From NCBI GenBank assembly GCA_030272155.1, contig CP126202.1:1984001-2048000 (forward strand): DNA of 64,000 nt. The letters are read 5' to 3'. Positions 46,817-58,059 of this stretch are shown here, piece by piece; within the stretch, counting starts at the first letter, position 1; every line of letters starts with the position of its first letter. The DNA comes from Tetradesmus obliquus (Eukaryota > Chlorophyta > Chlorophyceae > Sphaeropleales > Scenedesmaceae). The notes under the pieces are model-generated. The model was given only the letters and a program-made list of their open reading frames with translations, searched no databases and had not been told where the DNA came from. The translations under genes were made by a program, and so were the position numbers.

Positions 46817-46982
46817 GCAGGCCAAGCAGTCGTTCAAGCAGCTGGACAACCAGCTGGCACGGCTGGCAGTGAAGCTGCCGCAGGGTGACCTGGCAGGTCA
46901 GGCGCGGGTACTGGCAGCAGTACAAGGCGGCAGGGACCCCAACAAGACGCAGGAGCAGCAGGAAGAGGAGGAGCTGCTGTAG
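42971..46982 (+). CDS. Gamma-soluble NSF attachment protein (gamma-SNAP)
   Basis: Exons 42971-43132, 43348-43549, 43931-44094, 45043-45183, 45424-45543 and 46821-46982 agree in phase and give 316 residues, close to animal gamma-SNAP (312). TPR-like helical pairs run throughout: DWEAAAPLFEKAALLYK, SEKARAAYERAAQSQEKIG, AAKHLETCGAISKDLGQYEQ, ALYGEALEHYESDGKEAQA and SDAVSMCMRFGEACDKA. The order and spacing follow gamma-SNAP rather than alpha-SNAP. The end is acidic (EEEELL) where alpha-SNAP has its conserved C-terminal tail. SNAPs recruit NSF to SNARE complexes and help disassemble them after membrane fusion in the cytosol. Introns contain many fragments of the neighbouring exon edges. Confidence 0.92.
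43217..45042 (+). repeat. Exon-edge fragments of gamma-SNAP exons 2, 3 and 4
   Basis: Acceptor-side copies: exon 2 near 43217-43250, exon 3 at ~43800-43890, exon 4 at ~44938-45010. Each lies upstream of the complete exon and has a CAG acceptor. Donor-side copies of exon 3 (ESDGKEAQAT.VFRQA.ALLVK block plus CAG|GTGGG) lie at ~44279-44361 and ~44540-44625, downstream of the complete exon. Each is followed by a similar intron start with (CAG)n. Confidence 0.88.
45604..46820 (+). repeat. Nine-unit array of gamma-SNAP last-exon starts, plus exon 5 fragment
   Basis: A donor-side copy of exon 5 lies at ~45604-45675. Then GGCAAGCAGTCGTTCAAGCA and about 57 bases of the last exon recur with starts near 45811, 45919, 46050, 46167, 46294, 46441, 46571, 46703 and finally the complete exon at 46821. 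Spacing is 108-148 bases. Each unit ends in TTGGCCCTGGTCCAACTG or GGTCCTGATTGAACTG followed by a (CTG)n tract and a CCGCAG or CCACAG acceptor for the next unit. Confidence 0.92.
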
Positions 46983-47099
46983 CAAGTGCTCATCCGCTCG
47001 TCAGTTTGTTGATCAATTTGTCAGCAGCCAAGCCCTTGCATTGGCCCGATTTCCGGTTTGGCGAGCTGGCCGCAGGTGCCTAGGGTAGCAATGGGGCGG

Positions 47100-47460
47100 C
47101 GGTGATAGCTGACGTGCAGCCAGCCACATCTGGCAGCGAAGCTGCCGCAGGGCAGCAGTACGAGGCGGCAGGGACCCCAACAAGACAGAGGAGCAGCAGG
47201 AGGAGGAGGAGCTGCTGTAGCAAGTGCTCATCCGCTCGTCAGTTTGCTTATCAGTTTGTTGCAAACTAAGCCCTTGCAATGGCGGTTTTGGTGAGCTGGC
47301 AGCAAGTGCCTAGGGTAGCAATGGGGCGGCGGTGATGGCTGTTGTGCAGCCAGCCGCGGCTGGCAGTGAAGCTGCCGCAAGGCAGCAGCACAAGGATAGG
47401 GACATCAACAAGACGGAGGAGCAGCAGGAGGAGGAGGAGCTGCTGTAGCTACTGTGTTTG
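47100..47460 (+). repeat. Stop-side fragments of gamma-SNAP
   Basis: Two copies of the terminal coding block (GCTGCCGCAGGGCAGCAG... ending GAGGAGGAGGAGCTGCTGTA) lie at ~47120-47220 and ~47357-47448, downstream of the real stop at 46980-46982. Both keep the TAG in the same place. Confidence 0.88.
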
Positions 47461-47905
47461 GCCTGCAGCAGCAGTGCATAGAGTGGCAGTGCAGCGATTC
47501 AAAGTTTTGCAGCCAGGTGCCTGCGAGCTGGCAGATGCTTGCAGGAAGGCGAGCTTGGCGATTTGCTGAATTGATTGAGCAGCGGAAAAGGCTGCTGGCC
47601 GGGCTGGTGCTGCTGCTGCTGCGATAGTGCAGCGTGTCAGGCTCAGAGCTCAGCTGTTGGGGTGGTTTGACCTGACCATGGGATTGACCGACTGGAAGTA
47701 CCATACTTGTACCATACTTTTACTGGTTGCATGATGTTTGTGTCGCATCTGCGAAGTGTATGCTAGTGCTCGATTCCATCGACTGTATCGAGGTGACAGA
47801 AAGAAATCGAGTGCTTAGCCATTGCCGTATCTGCCCGCACACCGCACAGCACTGTGCTACGTCGTTCCGACGCGCATCGCAACATTGGCATATCACAAAC
47901 ACACC

Positions 47906-49314
47906 ATGCTTTGCCTGTCATCTACACAGAGTTGTCAGGGCCCATTGCAAAGGCCGGCTAGGCACTCGCCCTCCCAAGCAGCAGCAGCAGCACAGCCTTC
48001 CGGGCACCTTACGTTGCGGCCATCAAAGTAGGTACTGCTTAATAGCACTGCTTGTGTTTCTCGTAAACTGTTTCACATGATGGAACCGCCATGCAGGCAT
48101 GTGTCAGCGGCAAGGCTGCATCACCAGCAGCAGCAGCAGTGGACGACACCAGCAGCAGCAGCAGCAGCAGGTCCCAGGCGACAACTTGTCAAGGTGCGTT
48201 CGTGATTAAAACAGCAATCTGAGAACCGTCACGGGCGGCTGGTGTGCCACCCATGTAGCGGGCATTGCTGCCTGCTCAAGTGGTGCAACACAGGGCTCTC
48301 ATGCCAAAGGGCCCAAGCGAGGCAAACACCCTGCACATGTGTCAACATTGCGCTACTGCCACCACGCGCACCGTCACAAGCAGCAACAGCAGCAGCAGCA
48401 GCCTGAGCATGTTCATCTGGCTTGTATCAACAACCATATGCAGGATGGCATTGGCTGTGCGTGCCATGCATCAGACAAGACAGGTTTCAGCTGCTGCAAG
48501 CCTAGCAGCTTAGGCCAGCCTGTGCTTGCGCACAGCAATTGCCTACGTACGATCCTGCTGAAAGACATCGTTTCCTGAATTTTGAGTAAGCTGCTCACTC
48601 ATACGTATGGGTTGTGGCACCACGCAGAGCCGAGCCGGGCCCGTGGATGTGATGCCCACATGGACGCTGGACCAGATCGCAGGACTGGCCTTTGGGGTGA
48701 GCAGCAGCAGCGGCAGCAGCGGCTCAGCGAATCAGCGGTTTGATGCTAGAGCGCATGGAATAGTGGTGGCTGCGGATGTTTGCGTCAGTAGCTAGCATGC
48801 ACGCCGCCTGTGCTGCAGTGCAACATGTAGCCAACCTGTGTGTCATGCACGAGCCTCCACTCACAAGACTCCTGTGACAGGATGCCAGGGGGCCTTGCAG
48901 CACAGGAAAAACCAGGTGGTATCAGCCCTACTCACACCTGCATGCCCATATGTTGGTTTGTGCACTGTCAGGCATAACTCAGTTACTCAAGGCACCTTTC
49001 GGCAGCACCGCTTAAGCAGGCGGGCGTAAGACCCCTGCTGAATAACATTGGCTGAATCGACTGGGTCAAAATTTCCAACACTGACGGTGCTGCACCTCTG
49101 CTGCTGCTGCTGGTGCCGCTCATTCTGCTGCTGCTGCTGCTGCATTCAACAGGTGCTGATGGTGGTGTGTTACTTTGGTGCGCAGCAGGTGGACGTGGCA
49201 GTAGCAAAGCAGCAGCGGCGGCAGCTGGGGCTGTGTGAGGAGTGCGGCGGGCTGTATAATGCTGAGAGCTGCCAGCAAGACAAGTGCCCGATGAAAGCTA
49301 AGGCCAGCAGGTAG
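47906..49314 (+). CDS. Small four-cysteine membrane protein, probably organelle-targeted
   Basis: Exons 47906-48027, 48097-48193, 48628-48696 and 49153-49314 agree in phase and give 149 residues. The N-terminus (MLCLSSTQSCQGPLQRPARH) is rich in Ser, Ala and Arg with no acidic residues, as in algal transit peptides. A single hydrophobic segment (LDQIAGLAFGVLMVVCYFGA) follows near residue 85-105. The C-terminal 35 residues carry C-X2-C-X8-C-X4-C (CEECGGLY...SC....CPMK), a likely zinc or redox motif, and a basic end. I think it is a small conserved protein of the green lineage but cannot name it. Three further copies of the C-terminal block follow downstream. Confidence 0.7.
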
Positions 49315-49454
49315 CCGCTACCTGCTGATGGCATCAGTAGTACCAGGAACAGGGCACGTTGATATCATCTACAGCACTTGTGCGCCGCCAAATGGTTGGG
49401 CTGATGGCCATTTGCTGAGCGGTTGGTGACCATGACGATGACAGTGAGGTCGAA

Positions 49455-49996
49455 GCAGCAGCGGCGGCAGCTGGGGCTGTGTGAGGAGTGCGGCGGGCTG
49501 TACAGCGCTGACAGCTGCAGCCAGGACAAGTGCCCCATGAAAGCTAAGGCCAGCAGGTAGCATACAGCAGTCCCCCCACAGTGTCTGGCGATTGCAGCAG
49601 CAAACATTACAGAGCAATGAGGCGTGCCGTTGCTGGCATGTTTGTAACGGGATGATGAGCGCGCAATATGAGGAAGGCAGCTAGGCCTGTGAGAGGAGTG
49701 TGGCGAGCTGTACAACGCTGCCAGCTGCAGCCAGGACAAGTGCCCCATGAAAGCTAAGGCCAGCAGGTAGCATACAGCAGCACTACCAGGAACAACACAC
49801 ATTGATATTATCTACAGCACTTGTGCGCCGCTCAATGGTTGGGCTGATGATGGCTATTTGCTGAGCGACTGGTGACAATGATGATGGCACAGGAACAGGA
49901 ATGCAGCTGGGGCTGTGTGAGGAGTGTGGCGGGCTGTACAACGTTGACAGCTGCCAGCAAGACAAGTGCCCCATGAAAGCTAAGGCCAGCAGGTAG
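49455..49996 (+). repeat. Three stop-side fragments of the four-cysteine protein gene
   Basis: Copies of the last ~100 coding bases lie at ~49455-49560, ~49685-49770 and ~49905-49996. Each reads LGLCEECG.LY...SC.QDKCP and MKAKASR then TAG, with all four Cys and their spacing kept. The flanking 3' sequence (AGCATACAGCAGT, GTGTCTGGCGATTGCAGCAG) is repeated as well. Confidence 0.92.
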
Positions 49997-50129
49997 CATA
50001 CAGCAGTTCCGGTCCCCCATAGTGTCTGGCGATTGCAGCAGCAAACATTGCAGTGAGGCGTGGCGTCGCTGGCATGTTAACATAGCTGCCAGTGGATGAT
50101 GTTTGTTACATGATGGCTGGTGTAACCTG

Positions 50130-50293
50130 ATTCAACAATACAATAATACAATAATACAACAATACAATAATACAATACACTTTCGGGACTGAACCCGCCC
50201 CCAGGCACTAGCCCAGCGAGCCGCTAATCCGCACATGGGGGGTTAGCCCAGCGAGCCGCTAATCCGCTCATGGGGGGTTAGCCCAGCGAGCCG
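50130..50293. repeat. AT-rich simple repeat and 35-bp minisatellite
   Basis: 50130-50180 repeats AATACAAT-type units. From 50209 a unit TAGCCCAGCGAGCCGCTAAT (continuing CCGC.CATGGGGGG) repeats with exact 35-base period about 2.5 times. Confidence 0.85.
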
Positions 50294-51560
50294 ATTTCGA
50301 ATCTACCAACTAATCAAAATCAAAATGTGGATGTTACAGTAGAAAATTGGTACAACGTGCAAGCAGGTCATTTCAAGTATAATGCAGCATAATGAGTACT
50401 CACATGGCTAGAAGTGGTCCCCCAAAAGGCCACCATGGCTGCTGAACCTCGTGTTGCAAGCATGTGCAGCTCCTGCTTCTGCTCCTATGTGTCTTTTGCA
50501 TTACCTACAGTGCGGCCGCCGCACTTGGCATTGGCATTGGCAACTTGCCATTGTGAGGCTCGTACTACAAGCATCTGTTCCTTTATGAACTCAGTGGTCC
50601 AGCCTTACTATTGGCAATAGCACGATCAGCCCCATGCGCTACTGCAGCGGCAGCAAGAATACACAGCAGTGGCAGTGTCTTCCGGCAGCGCCTTCTCAGC
50701 AACCGTGTAGAACCAAGTCCCAGGGCTCCAATCAGCAGCTGCACGGCAGTACACGGCTACATAGACGCCTGCCGGCAGCAAGCGATGCCATGCCAGCTGG
50801 CACTGCAGTGGCAAGCAGACAAATTTGACTTTAAAGTCAAGCACCTCAGGTAACGTAGTGCTCCAAGACCATATGCATGCCAGCAAAAAACCGTAGCCAC
50901 CCCCCATGCGTCATGGAGAAAAAATCAACATGCATGCTGTCTCAATCGTAGGAAAGCGTGCAAGGTTCAGCTGTGCACGCATGCAACCCTCAGAGGTGCA
51001 TTTATGCAACACATGCGAAGCCGATGCTCCATTCTTCACATCATGTGCAGATGCTCTCAATGACACCGGGCCGGAAAACATGCCGCCGCCAGTCCAGACA
51101 CAGCATAGCCAGTCAAACAGGCACTCCATGTGCAATGCTGACTGGACCTGCATGCAACTACCCTCTCCTTCTTATAGTAGCGTCAAGGAAACATGCAGGG
51201 CTGCGTGTACTGTAGAAGTGCCGTGAACAGTAGGTGCTCTGTGAACAGGCAACCTCAATGCAAGCTCTCAATGCATACCATCAGACTCTGCAGCACTGCC
51301 CTTTGCAGCAAAACCCCATCATCTGATCTCCGGTTGCCACAACAATACACCATGCATTGACGAAGTCGAACCGACATGTCAGGTCTCGCCTTCACACGAA
51401 ACAGACGTGCCGCAACATCAGCTTCCATTCTAAGGCGCCCCCTCGCTCTCTCAAGCGCCAGCCAGCTTGATCAGCGCAGCTCCAGCAGTGCCCATCAGCG
51501 CTGCACACCTAAAAACCCAACGACAGCGCCCCTGACGCATGCTCATGAGGGCGTGACAAC
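50294..51560. other. Region with no firm gene
   Basis: On the minus strand about 50626-50850 reads as an open stretch (for example LPAGVYVAVYCRAAADWSPG) preceded by a CTGAG-type acceptor. It could be an exon or a gene remnant, but I find neither partner exons nor a known domain. Nothing else is supported. Confidence 0.3.
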
Positions 51561-51760
51561 GTCCACCAGCTTCCAATCTGCTTCAGGGCCCATCAAGACG
51601 GTGTCACAACGTCCACCAGCTTCCAATCTGCTTCAGGGCCCATCAAGACGGTGTCACAACGTCCACCAGCTTCCAATCTGCTTCAGGGCCCATCAAGACG
51701 GTGTCACCACGTCCACCAGCTTCCAATCTGCTTCAGGCCCCATCACATCGTCCCAACTCG
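51561..51760 (-). repeat. 50-bp tandem repeat, stop-side copies of the SixA-like gene
   Basis: GTCCACCAGCTTCCAATCTG starts at 51561, 51611, 51661 and 51711, an exact 50-base period and nearly identical copies. The unit equals the last coding block of the gene (GPEADWKLVDVVTPS and stop), whose own copy is at ~51839-51890. All lie downstream of the real stop. Confidence 0.95.
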
Positions 51761-51838
51761 GCCCAGCCACCACAAACAGCGCCGCACATTCAGCACCTAA
51801 ACACCTAAAACCGTCCAAACCAGCTCAAAATCATCCTA

Positions 51839-53440
51839 TCAAGATGGCGTCACCACGTCCACCAGCTTCCAATCTGCTTCAGGCCCCATCACATCATCCC
51901 AGCTGGGCCCAGCCACCTCAAACAGCGCCGCACTGGCAGTGCCCAGCCGCACCGCTTGCTTTGCAAAGGCACTGGCTGCCTCCTCCCAGCCCTTGTTGTG
52001 CCCCACACACATCACGCAGAAATGCGCTGCATCAACAGCCACGCTGCGGATGGTTTCTTCCAGGTGGTGCTTCGTCTGGCCGTCGAGGGCGGCTACGGTG
52101 TACAGGCTGCCAAGAAAGTGCGCGTCAACCTGCAGAAAGTAGCGCAGACAGCAACACGGTTTCATTTGGGGGCAAATGTGGTTCATGAAGGTACGATGTA
52201 CAGGCTGCTCAGCAAGTGCGCATCCACCTGCAGGTTGCAAAGCAATAGGATCAAATGAATAGGTGATGATTGGGTTTGGATGTAGGACAATCCAGTGAAG
52301 GTGGTGCTTTGTCTGGCCGTCGAGGGCGGCTACTGTGTACAGGCTGCCCAAGAAGTGCGCGTCCACCTGCAAAAAGTAACAGGGTTGGAAAAGTAACAGG
52401 GTTGGAACAAAGAGGAAAAACACATAGCTTATGGTGATTAGAGTGTGCAGGCTGCCAAGGAAATGCGCGTCCACCTGCAGGTTGCTTAGGGTGCTGCCAC
52501 AGCAAAACAACCCTGTTTGCGGCGGCTGCCGCAATGATTGACACGCCAACACAACGAGGCTCCCTTGCCTGTCAGAAAGCCTGGCCTGTCATCTTCCCAT
52601 GCAATATGGCTGCACCCTCACCAAGCCTGGCAGCTGACACACATGAACAGCACGCTCAACCAATGTGCACCCACCTGGCTGAGCTCTGCTGCTGCCTCAG
52701 CCATGGTGTCCATGGGCGCTCAAACAGGCATACGCATTGAGCCCCGTGGCACAGCAGACCGGCTCGCTAGTGCCGTTACACCCACCTGGCTCAGCTCTGC
52801 TGCTGCCGCCGCCATTGGTGTCCGTGCCGTAATGTATGCTGCGCCCCTGCCAGGAACCACGCCTAACTACTCTCTGCACCCCAAAACAAACATAAATACT
52901 CACCTGGCTGAGCTCTGATGCTGCCTCCGCCATGGTGTCCAGCGTCTGCTTGGTGCGCTTGGAGTTGCTGGCAATGATCAGGTCAGGCACCCAGCCGAGC
53001 TCACACAGCCGCCTCGCAATGTTGCTGGCTTCGCGCTTGCCTTGCAGGGAGATAGGCCTGTCATAGTCTCGCAGTTTGGTGGAGGTCTCGCTGTCTGCGT
53101 GGCGCAGCAGAATCATGCGGCGCACGCGGCTGCTGCCGCCGCCTGCTGCTGAAGGGCCGGCAGGGCCTGCTGCTGCTGTGGAGGGGCCGCCAGCTGCTGC
53201 TGCTGCTGCCGGCGCTAGTGCTTGCAGGACAAGCGATGCAGTGCGTTTGCTGGCGCGTGGGAGCTGCCGCTGCTGCTGTTGCTGATTACGCTGCTGGATG
53301 GCGGTTAGGCCTAGCTGTGATTGCTGCACAGCATGCTGCTGTGTAGGCTGCACTGCAAGCCGCGCAACTGCTGTGCTGCTGCTACTGCTGCGGCATGAGA
53401 CCCTGCTGCTGGAGCTGCTGCAGGGCCGCCTTAGCTGCAT
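51839..53440 (-). CDS. SixA-like phosphohistidine phosphatase, probably organellar
   Basis: Two exons, 53440-52904 and 52129-51839, in phase 0, give 275 residues. Residues 1-105 are rich in Ser, Arg, Gln and Ala and lack acidic residues, consistent with a transit peptide. The catalytic part starts MILLRHADSE, with the phospho-accepting His at 114 after Arg113 (the RHG motif as RHA, as in bacterial SixA). GKREASNIARRL and SNSKRTKQT follow, and the second catalytic His is at 223 in CVGHNKGWEE. Bacterial SixA removes phosphate from His on signalling and PTS proteins; the algal substrate is unknown. The start was taken at the first ATG; there is no earlier one in the frame. Confidence 0.88.
52190..52850 (-). 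repeat. Exon-edge fragments inside the SixA-like gene intron
   Basis: Acceptor-side copies of exon 2 (VDAHFLGSLYTV block after CTGCAG) lie at ~52192-52232, ~52300-52370 and ~52445-52480, upstream of the complete exon at 52129. Donor-side copies of exon 1 (AEAAAELSQ-type block with CAG|GTGGG) lie at ~52671-52715 and ~52783-52830, downstream of exon 1. The intron thus has donor fragments at its 5' end and acceptor fragments at its 3' end. Confidence 0.9.
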
Positions 53441-54132
53441 GATCGGTTGATATGAGTACAAACTATGCTATCAGCAGCCTACGTGGTCTTCTAGGTGAGG
53501 AGATTGTACGCCTGCTGACTCGGTTGGGCTGGTAAGAAGCTGCAAGCCCTGCAAAGGCCGTAAACCGGCGCGCCAGAATATGTAGATGGTTCGCCCTTGT
53601 TATATGGCAACTGCAAAGGGCTGCAAGAGATCTGGTGCGCGCACGCAGCAAGCACAAAAAGCGGACGAGGGTTTGCGAGACGAGGGGCCTTGCTGTCCTG
53701 CTGCTGGTCCGATAGTGTGCAAGCAGTGAGGCTGCAAGTGGTCGAGCAGAGCTTCGACATCACTCCCACCACACTCACAGGCCCCAGCCAGGACACTGGC
53801 CCGTTTACTGCTCTGACAAAAGGACACGACACCCGGTCAGAAGGATATCCCTGATCAGCAACGTTGTCGTTCCAAAGAAAACATCGTTGCTCAGATTGTA
53901 CTTGCTGCAAAACTGGGTGATCGCTTTGCGTGCCCCACTCAAAAGCCCCATTGCCCTTTCCTCGCAGAACGACTCTACACCTTCGAGCGTGCTTCACTTT
54001 GAGTTTGTTTGAAGCTTCCAGTTGCATGAGCCGCACGTCTGCGAAATGGGCCGCAGAATGTAGTGCACCCAGTCCAGCTCAGCAGCAGGGGCACTCTGAT
54101 GAGCAAGAGTGCCCTGTAGTCAACGTAAGGCG
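53441..54132. other. Divergent intergenic region, SixA-like and RUS genes
   Basis: About 690 bases between divergent ATGs. No gene is supported. It likely contains both promoters. Confidence 0.4.
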
Positions 54133-56791
54133 ATGATGCTGCGCTTGGCCTTATGTGGATTGCAGAAATCCTATGCGGGAAGCAGCATTGTGGCAGCCTG
54201 GCATGCCAGGACAGCAGCGCTACCAGCAGCAGCATCAGTCAGCATTTGCAGGGAGTCTCAGTGGCAGCATCATAGCAGCGAGCTGCTGCTGCCTGCAGGC
54301 ATCCCTTGCCTATCAGCAGCAGCAGCAGCGACAGCACGCGCTTACCAGCGCAGCTCAGCTGCTACGCTTACAGGGCGGCACAAGGGAAGCAGCGGCAGTA
54401 GCACCAGCAGCGGTGGCAGCGGCTCCTGCAGCAAAGGCAGCAGCGGAAGCAGTGGCAGCGGCAGCAGCAGTGGCAGCGGCAGCAGTCGAAACGGCAACTG
54501 TGGCAGCGGCAGCGGTCGCAAAAGTAGCAGCAGCAGCAGCAGCAGCAACCAGAGCTCTGGCGCTGGCAACCAGGCACAGAGCTCTAGTCAAGGCAGCAGC
54601 AGCAGCAGCACTGCCAGCGCCAGCAGCCATAGCAGTAGCAACAGCAATAGCAGCAGCAGTAGCAACAGTAATGCAGGCAGTGACAGGCGCAGCAGTAGCT
54701 TCAGCAGCAGATTTGGGGCCTGGACAGCAGCAGCGCCGCAACAGCAGCAGCAGCAGCAGCCTGGCGCCAGTTTTCCTGGGCAGTACAGGATTGTACAATA
54801 CAACAAAGGCAACCAGACGACGCTGCTGGTAACGGGTGACTCTCCAGGTGAGATGCCAGCACAGTTTGAACTGTGCATTACCACTGTGAACTTCTTTCTC
54901 CTTGTGCAATCATTGCTGGTGTGCAGCTCTCCTGCAAGTGCAAGGTCTTCCTCGTAGGGAATGTTTTAGTCAATGGCATCACCAGCACATGTGTAGCCGG
55001 TAATAATTTGTTGCTGCACTCCAGGCTTGAAATCATTGTATGAGTCACACAAACAAAACGTGTAGCTGTTAGTGACGGGTGACTCACCAGGTGAGCTGCC
55101 AGCACAGTTTGAACTGTGCAAAGCATTGCGTACCTTCTTCTTGTGCAATGAGATGGTACTGCCAGCACCGTTCGAACCGTGTACAGCACTGTCAACATTT
55201 TCCCCTGGCGTTATGAGGTGGTGTGCTACTTTCCTGCAAGTGCAAAGTCTTCCTGCAATGAAACTGTTATAGTCAACGGCACCGCCAGCACAGGTTTGAC
55301 CGGTAATCACATGTTGCTGTGCTCCAGACTTGAAACCAGTGTATGAGTCACGCGAAAACATTACGTGTAGATGCTATCCATACACGACATAGATCTGTAG
55401 GACCTTGCTGCCATCAACCTATCTGCTTGCCGTTTGCGCCCTGGTTCTTCAGGGATGGAGGTTTCAGGGATGTTCAGGGATGTTTCATCCACGATGCAGC
55501 GCTGCCCTTCACTCTGCTTACCGTGCCACTGGTTTCTCCTGCCCTGCCCTCTGCATTGCCTCTTATGCTGGTTCTTTTCACTTTTTCTGCTGTCACCAGA
55601 TGGTTACCAGCTGCAGCGCACGAAAGGGGCAGCAAACTCGGCCGAGTTTGTGGCAAAACGGCCCTCAGCAGGCGACAGCAGCAGCAGCGTGCAGCAGCAG
55701 CCGCCGCCGCAGTCGCTGCTGCTGTCGTTGCTGCAGCGGCCGGTGCGGCGGGTGCGCAAGACGCTGCAGGCCACGTTCCTGCCTGCAGGGTATCCTACGA
55801 GCGTAGGTGGGTTGCAGCGCTCTTATTTGGGTCGAAAATTAGTTTAGGTCTGTGTTTACAGTGCGCAATGCACCACTAGCAGCAACAGCGTCAGCAGCAG
55901 CGCGTGCTCAACTTGTTTTTTTGCACTTTTTATTCTTGAGTGTTTGTGGACTGCCGCTGCTGTATTGTTAGTTTGTTTTCTTTGTTTGTACTGGCTACCC
56001 CCGCCGACACTTGCACTGTGCCGCGCATCAAATGATGTACACGACCTGAACTGCCTTTTCTTCCGGATCTGCTGCTGCATCCTGCAGGTTCCAACTACCT
56101 GTCTTACACCCTCTGGCAGGCCGTGACCAACTTTGCCACCACCGCCAACGGCGTGCTAGCCTCAACCTTCCTGCTCTACTCGGTGGGCCTAGGGGCTGGG
56201 GCCATCCCCACAGCCGGGGCGCTGAACTGGGTGCTCAAGGATGGCCTGGGGCAGCTGGGCACGCTGCTGTTTGGCAAGGCCATTGCGCACAACTTTGACA
56301 TCCACAGCAAGACGTGGTACTTCATGAGCTTCCTGCTGCTCAGCACGGCAACAGGCGGGTACTTGTCACTTTTGTTGTCACAATCATGATTTAATGATGT
56401 TACATTTGTCATATTAAAGACGCTGGGCCAGCTGGGCACGCTGCTGTTTGGCAAGGCCATTGCGCACAACTTTGACATCCACAGCAAGACGTGGTACTTC
56501 ATGAGCTCCCTGCTGCTGAGCACGGCCACCGGTGCGTGATTGTCACTTTTCTTGTTACAATGTTGTTACATTTACCGCCACCATCCTCCTTCCAGCTTCC
56601 TCGTTCTGGGCAGCACCGCCAACATACTGCTGCTGCTGACTGTCCTGCTGCTGCTGCTGCTGCTGCCACTGCTGCCGCAGGCCTGGAGTTTGCCACCATC
56701 CTGGCCCCCTCATCCTTCCTGTTCCTGGGCAGCACCGTCAACATGGTCAAGGGGCTTACTAACTACCTGCTGCTGCTGCTGCTGACGCCGC

Positions 56792-56824
<33 letters not shown>

Positions 56825-57651
56825 GTGCATTCCCATCCTCAGGCCTGGAGATCGCCACCATCCTGGCTCCGTCCAGCCTTTTGATCTTTGGCAGCACCAA
56901 CATACTGCTGCTGCTGACTTTCATGCTGCTGCTGACTTTCATGCTGCTGCTGCTGCTGCCACTGCTGCCGCAGGCCTGGAGATTGCCACCATTCTGGCTC
57001 CTTCCAGCTGCTTGATTCTCGGCAGCAGCCGACATACTGCTGCTACTAACTGTTCTGCTGCTGCTGCCACCGCCTCAATTTCACCATCAGGCTTGGAGAT
57101 CGCCACCATCCTGGCCCCCTCATCCTTCCTGATCCTGGGCAGCACCGCCAACATACTGCTGCTGCTGACTGTCCTGCTGCTGCTGCTGCTACTGCTGCTG
57201 CTGCTGCCCCTGGCATTCTCATCTGCAGGCCTGGAGATTGCCACCATCCTGGCCCCGTCATCCTTCCTGATCCTGGGCAGCACCGCCAACATGGTCAAGG
57301 GGCTCAGCTGGATGGCTGGCGGCAGCACGCGCAGCGTGTTCAACTTGAGCTTCGTGAGAGACAACAACATTGCAGGTGCGTGTGAATGGCTGTTGTATCA
57401 ACATTGTGACAGCTGTCCATCTCTGTATGCGCACTATATCTAGCTGCACCGGCTAAGCACAGTCCAGTACCTTTCCTTTACCATCAAGAACACCAGCCAG
57501 TACATCTTTGGCAGCCTCTTGGGACCACTGACTCTGCTGCTGCTGCTGCTGCTGTGGATGTTTTGCCTGTCCACAATTGTCTGAAGACATCACCGCCAAG
57601 AACACCAGCCAGTACATATTTGTCAGCCTCTTTGGCACCACTGACTCTGGC

Positions 57652-57713
<62 letters not shown>

Positions 57714-58028
57714 CCTTCCACAAATCCCCCAGACATCACCGCCAAGAACACCAGCCAGTACATCTTCGCCAGCCTCTTTGGCACCACTGACTCTGCCGCT
57801 GCTGCTGCTGCTGCTGCTGCTGTTGTTGTTTTCCCTGTCCACGAATGCTTGCACACATCACCGCCCAAAACACCAGCCAGTACACCTTTGCCAGCCTCTT
57901 TTGCACCACTGACTCTGCCGCCCCCGCTGCTGCTGCTGCTGCTGCTGCCACTCCCAGACATCACCGCCAAGAACACCAGCCAGTACACCTTTGCCAGCCT
58001 CTTTTGCACCACTGACTCTGCCGCCCCC

Positions 58029-58059
<31 letters not shown>

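Noticed and set aside
45800-46820. Array could be a CRISPR-like repeat-spacer structure
   Set aside because: Repeat units are exon starts with acceptors, spacers are CTG tracts, and the setting is a eukaryotic gene.
50209-50293. tRNA-like text (TTTCGAATCT) near the 35-bp repeats
   Set aside because: No cloverleaf can be formed; only a T-loop-like string is present.
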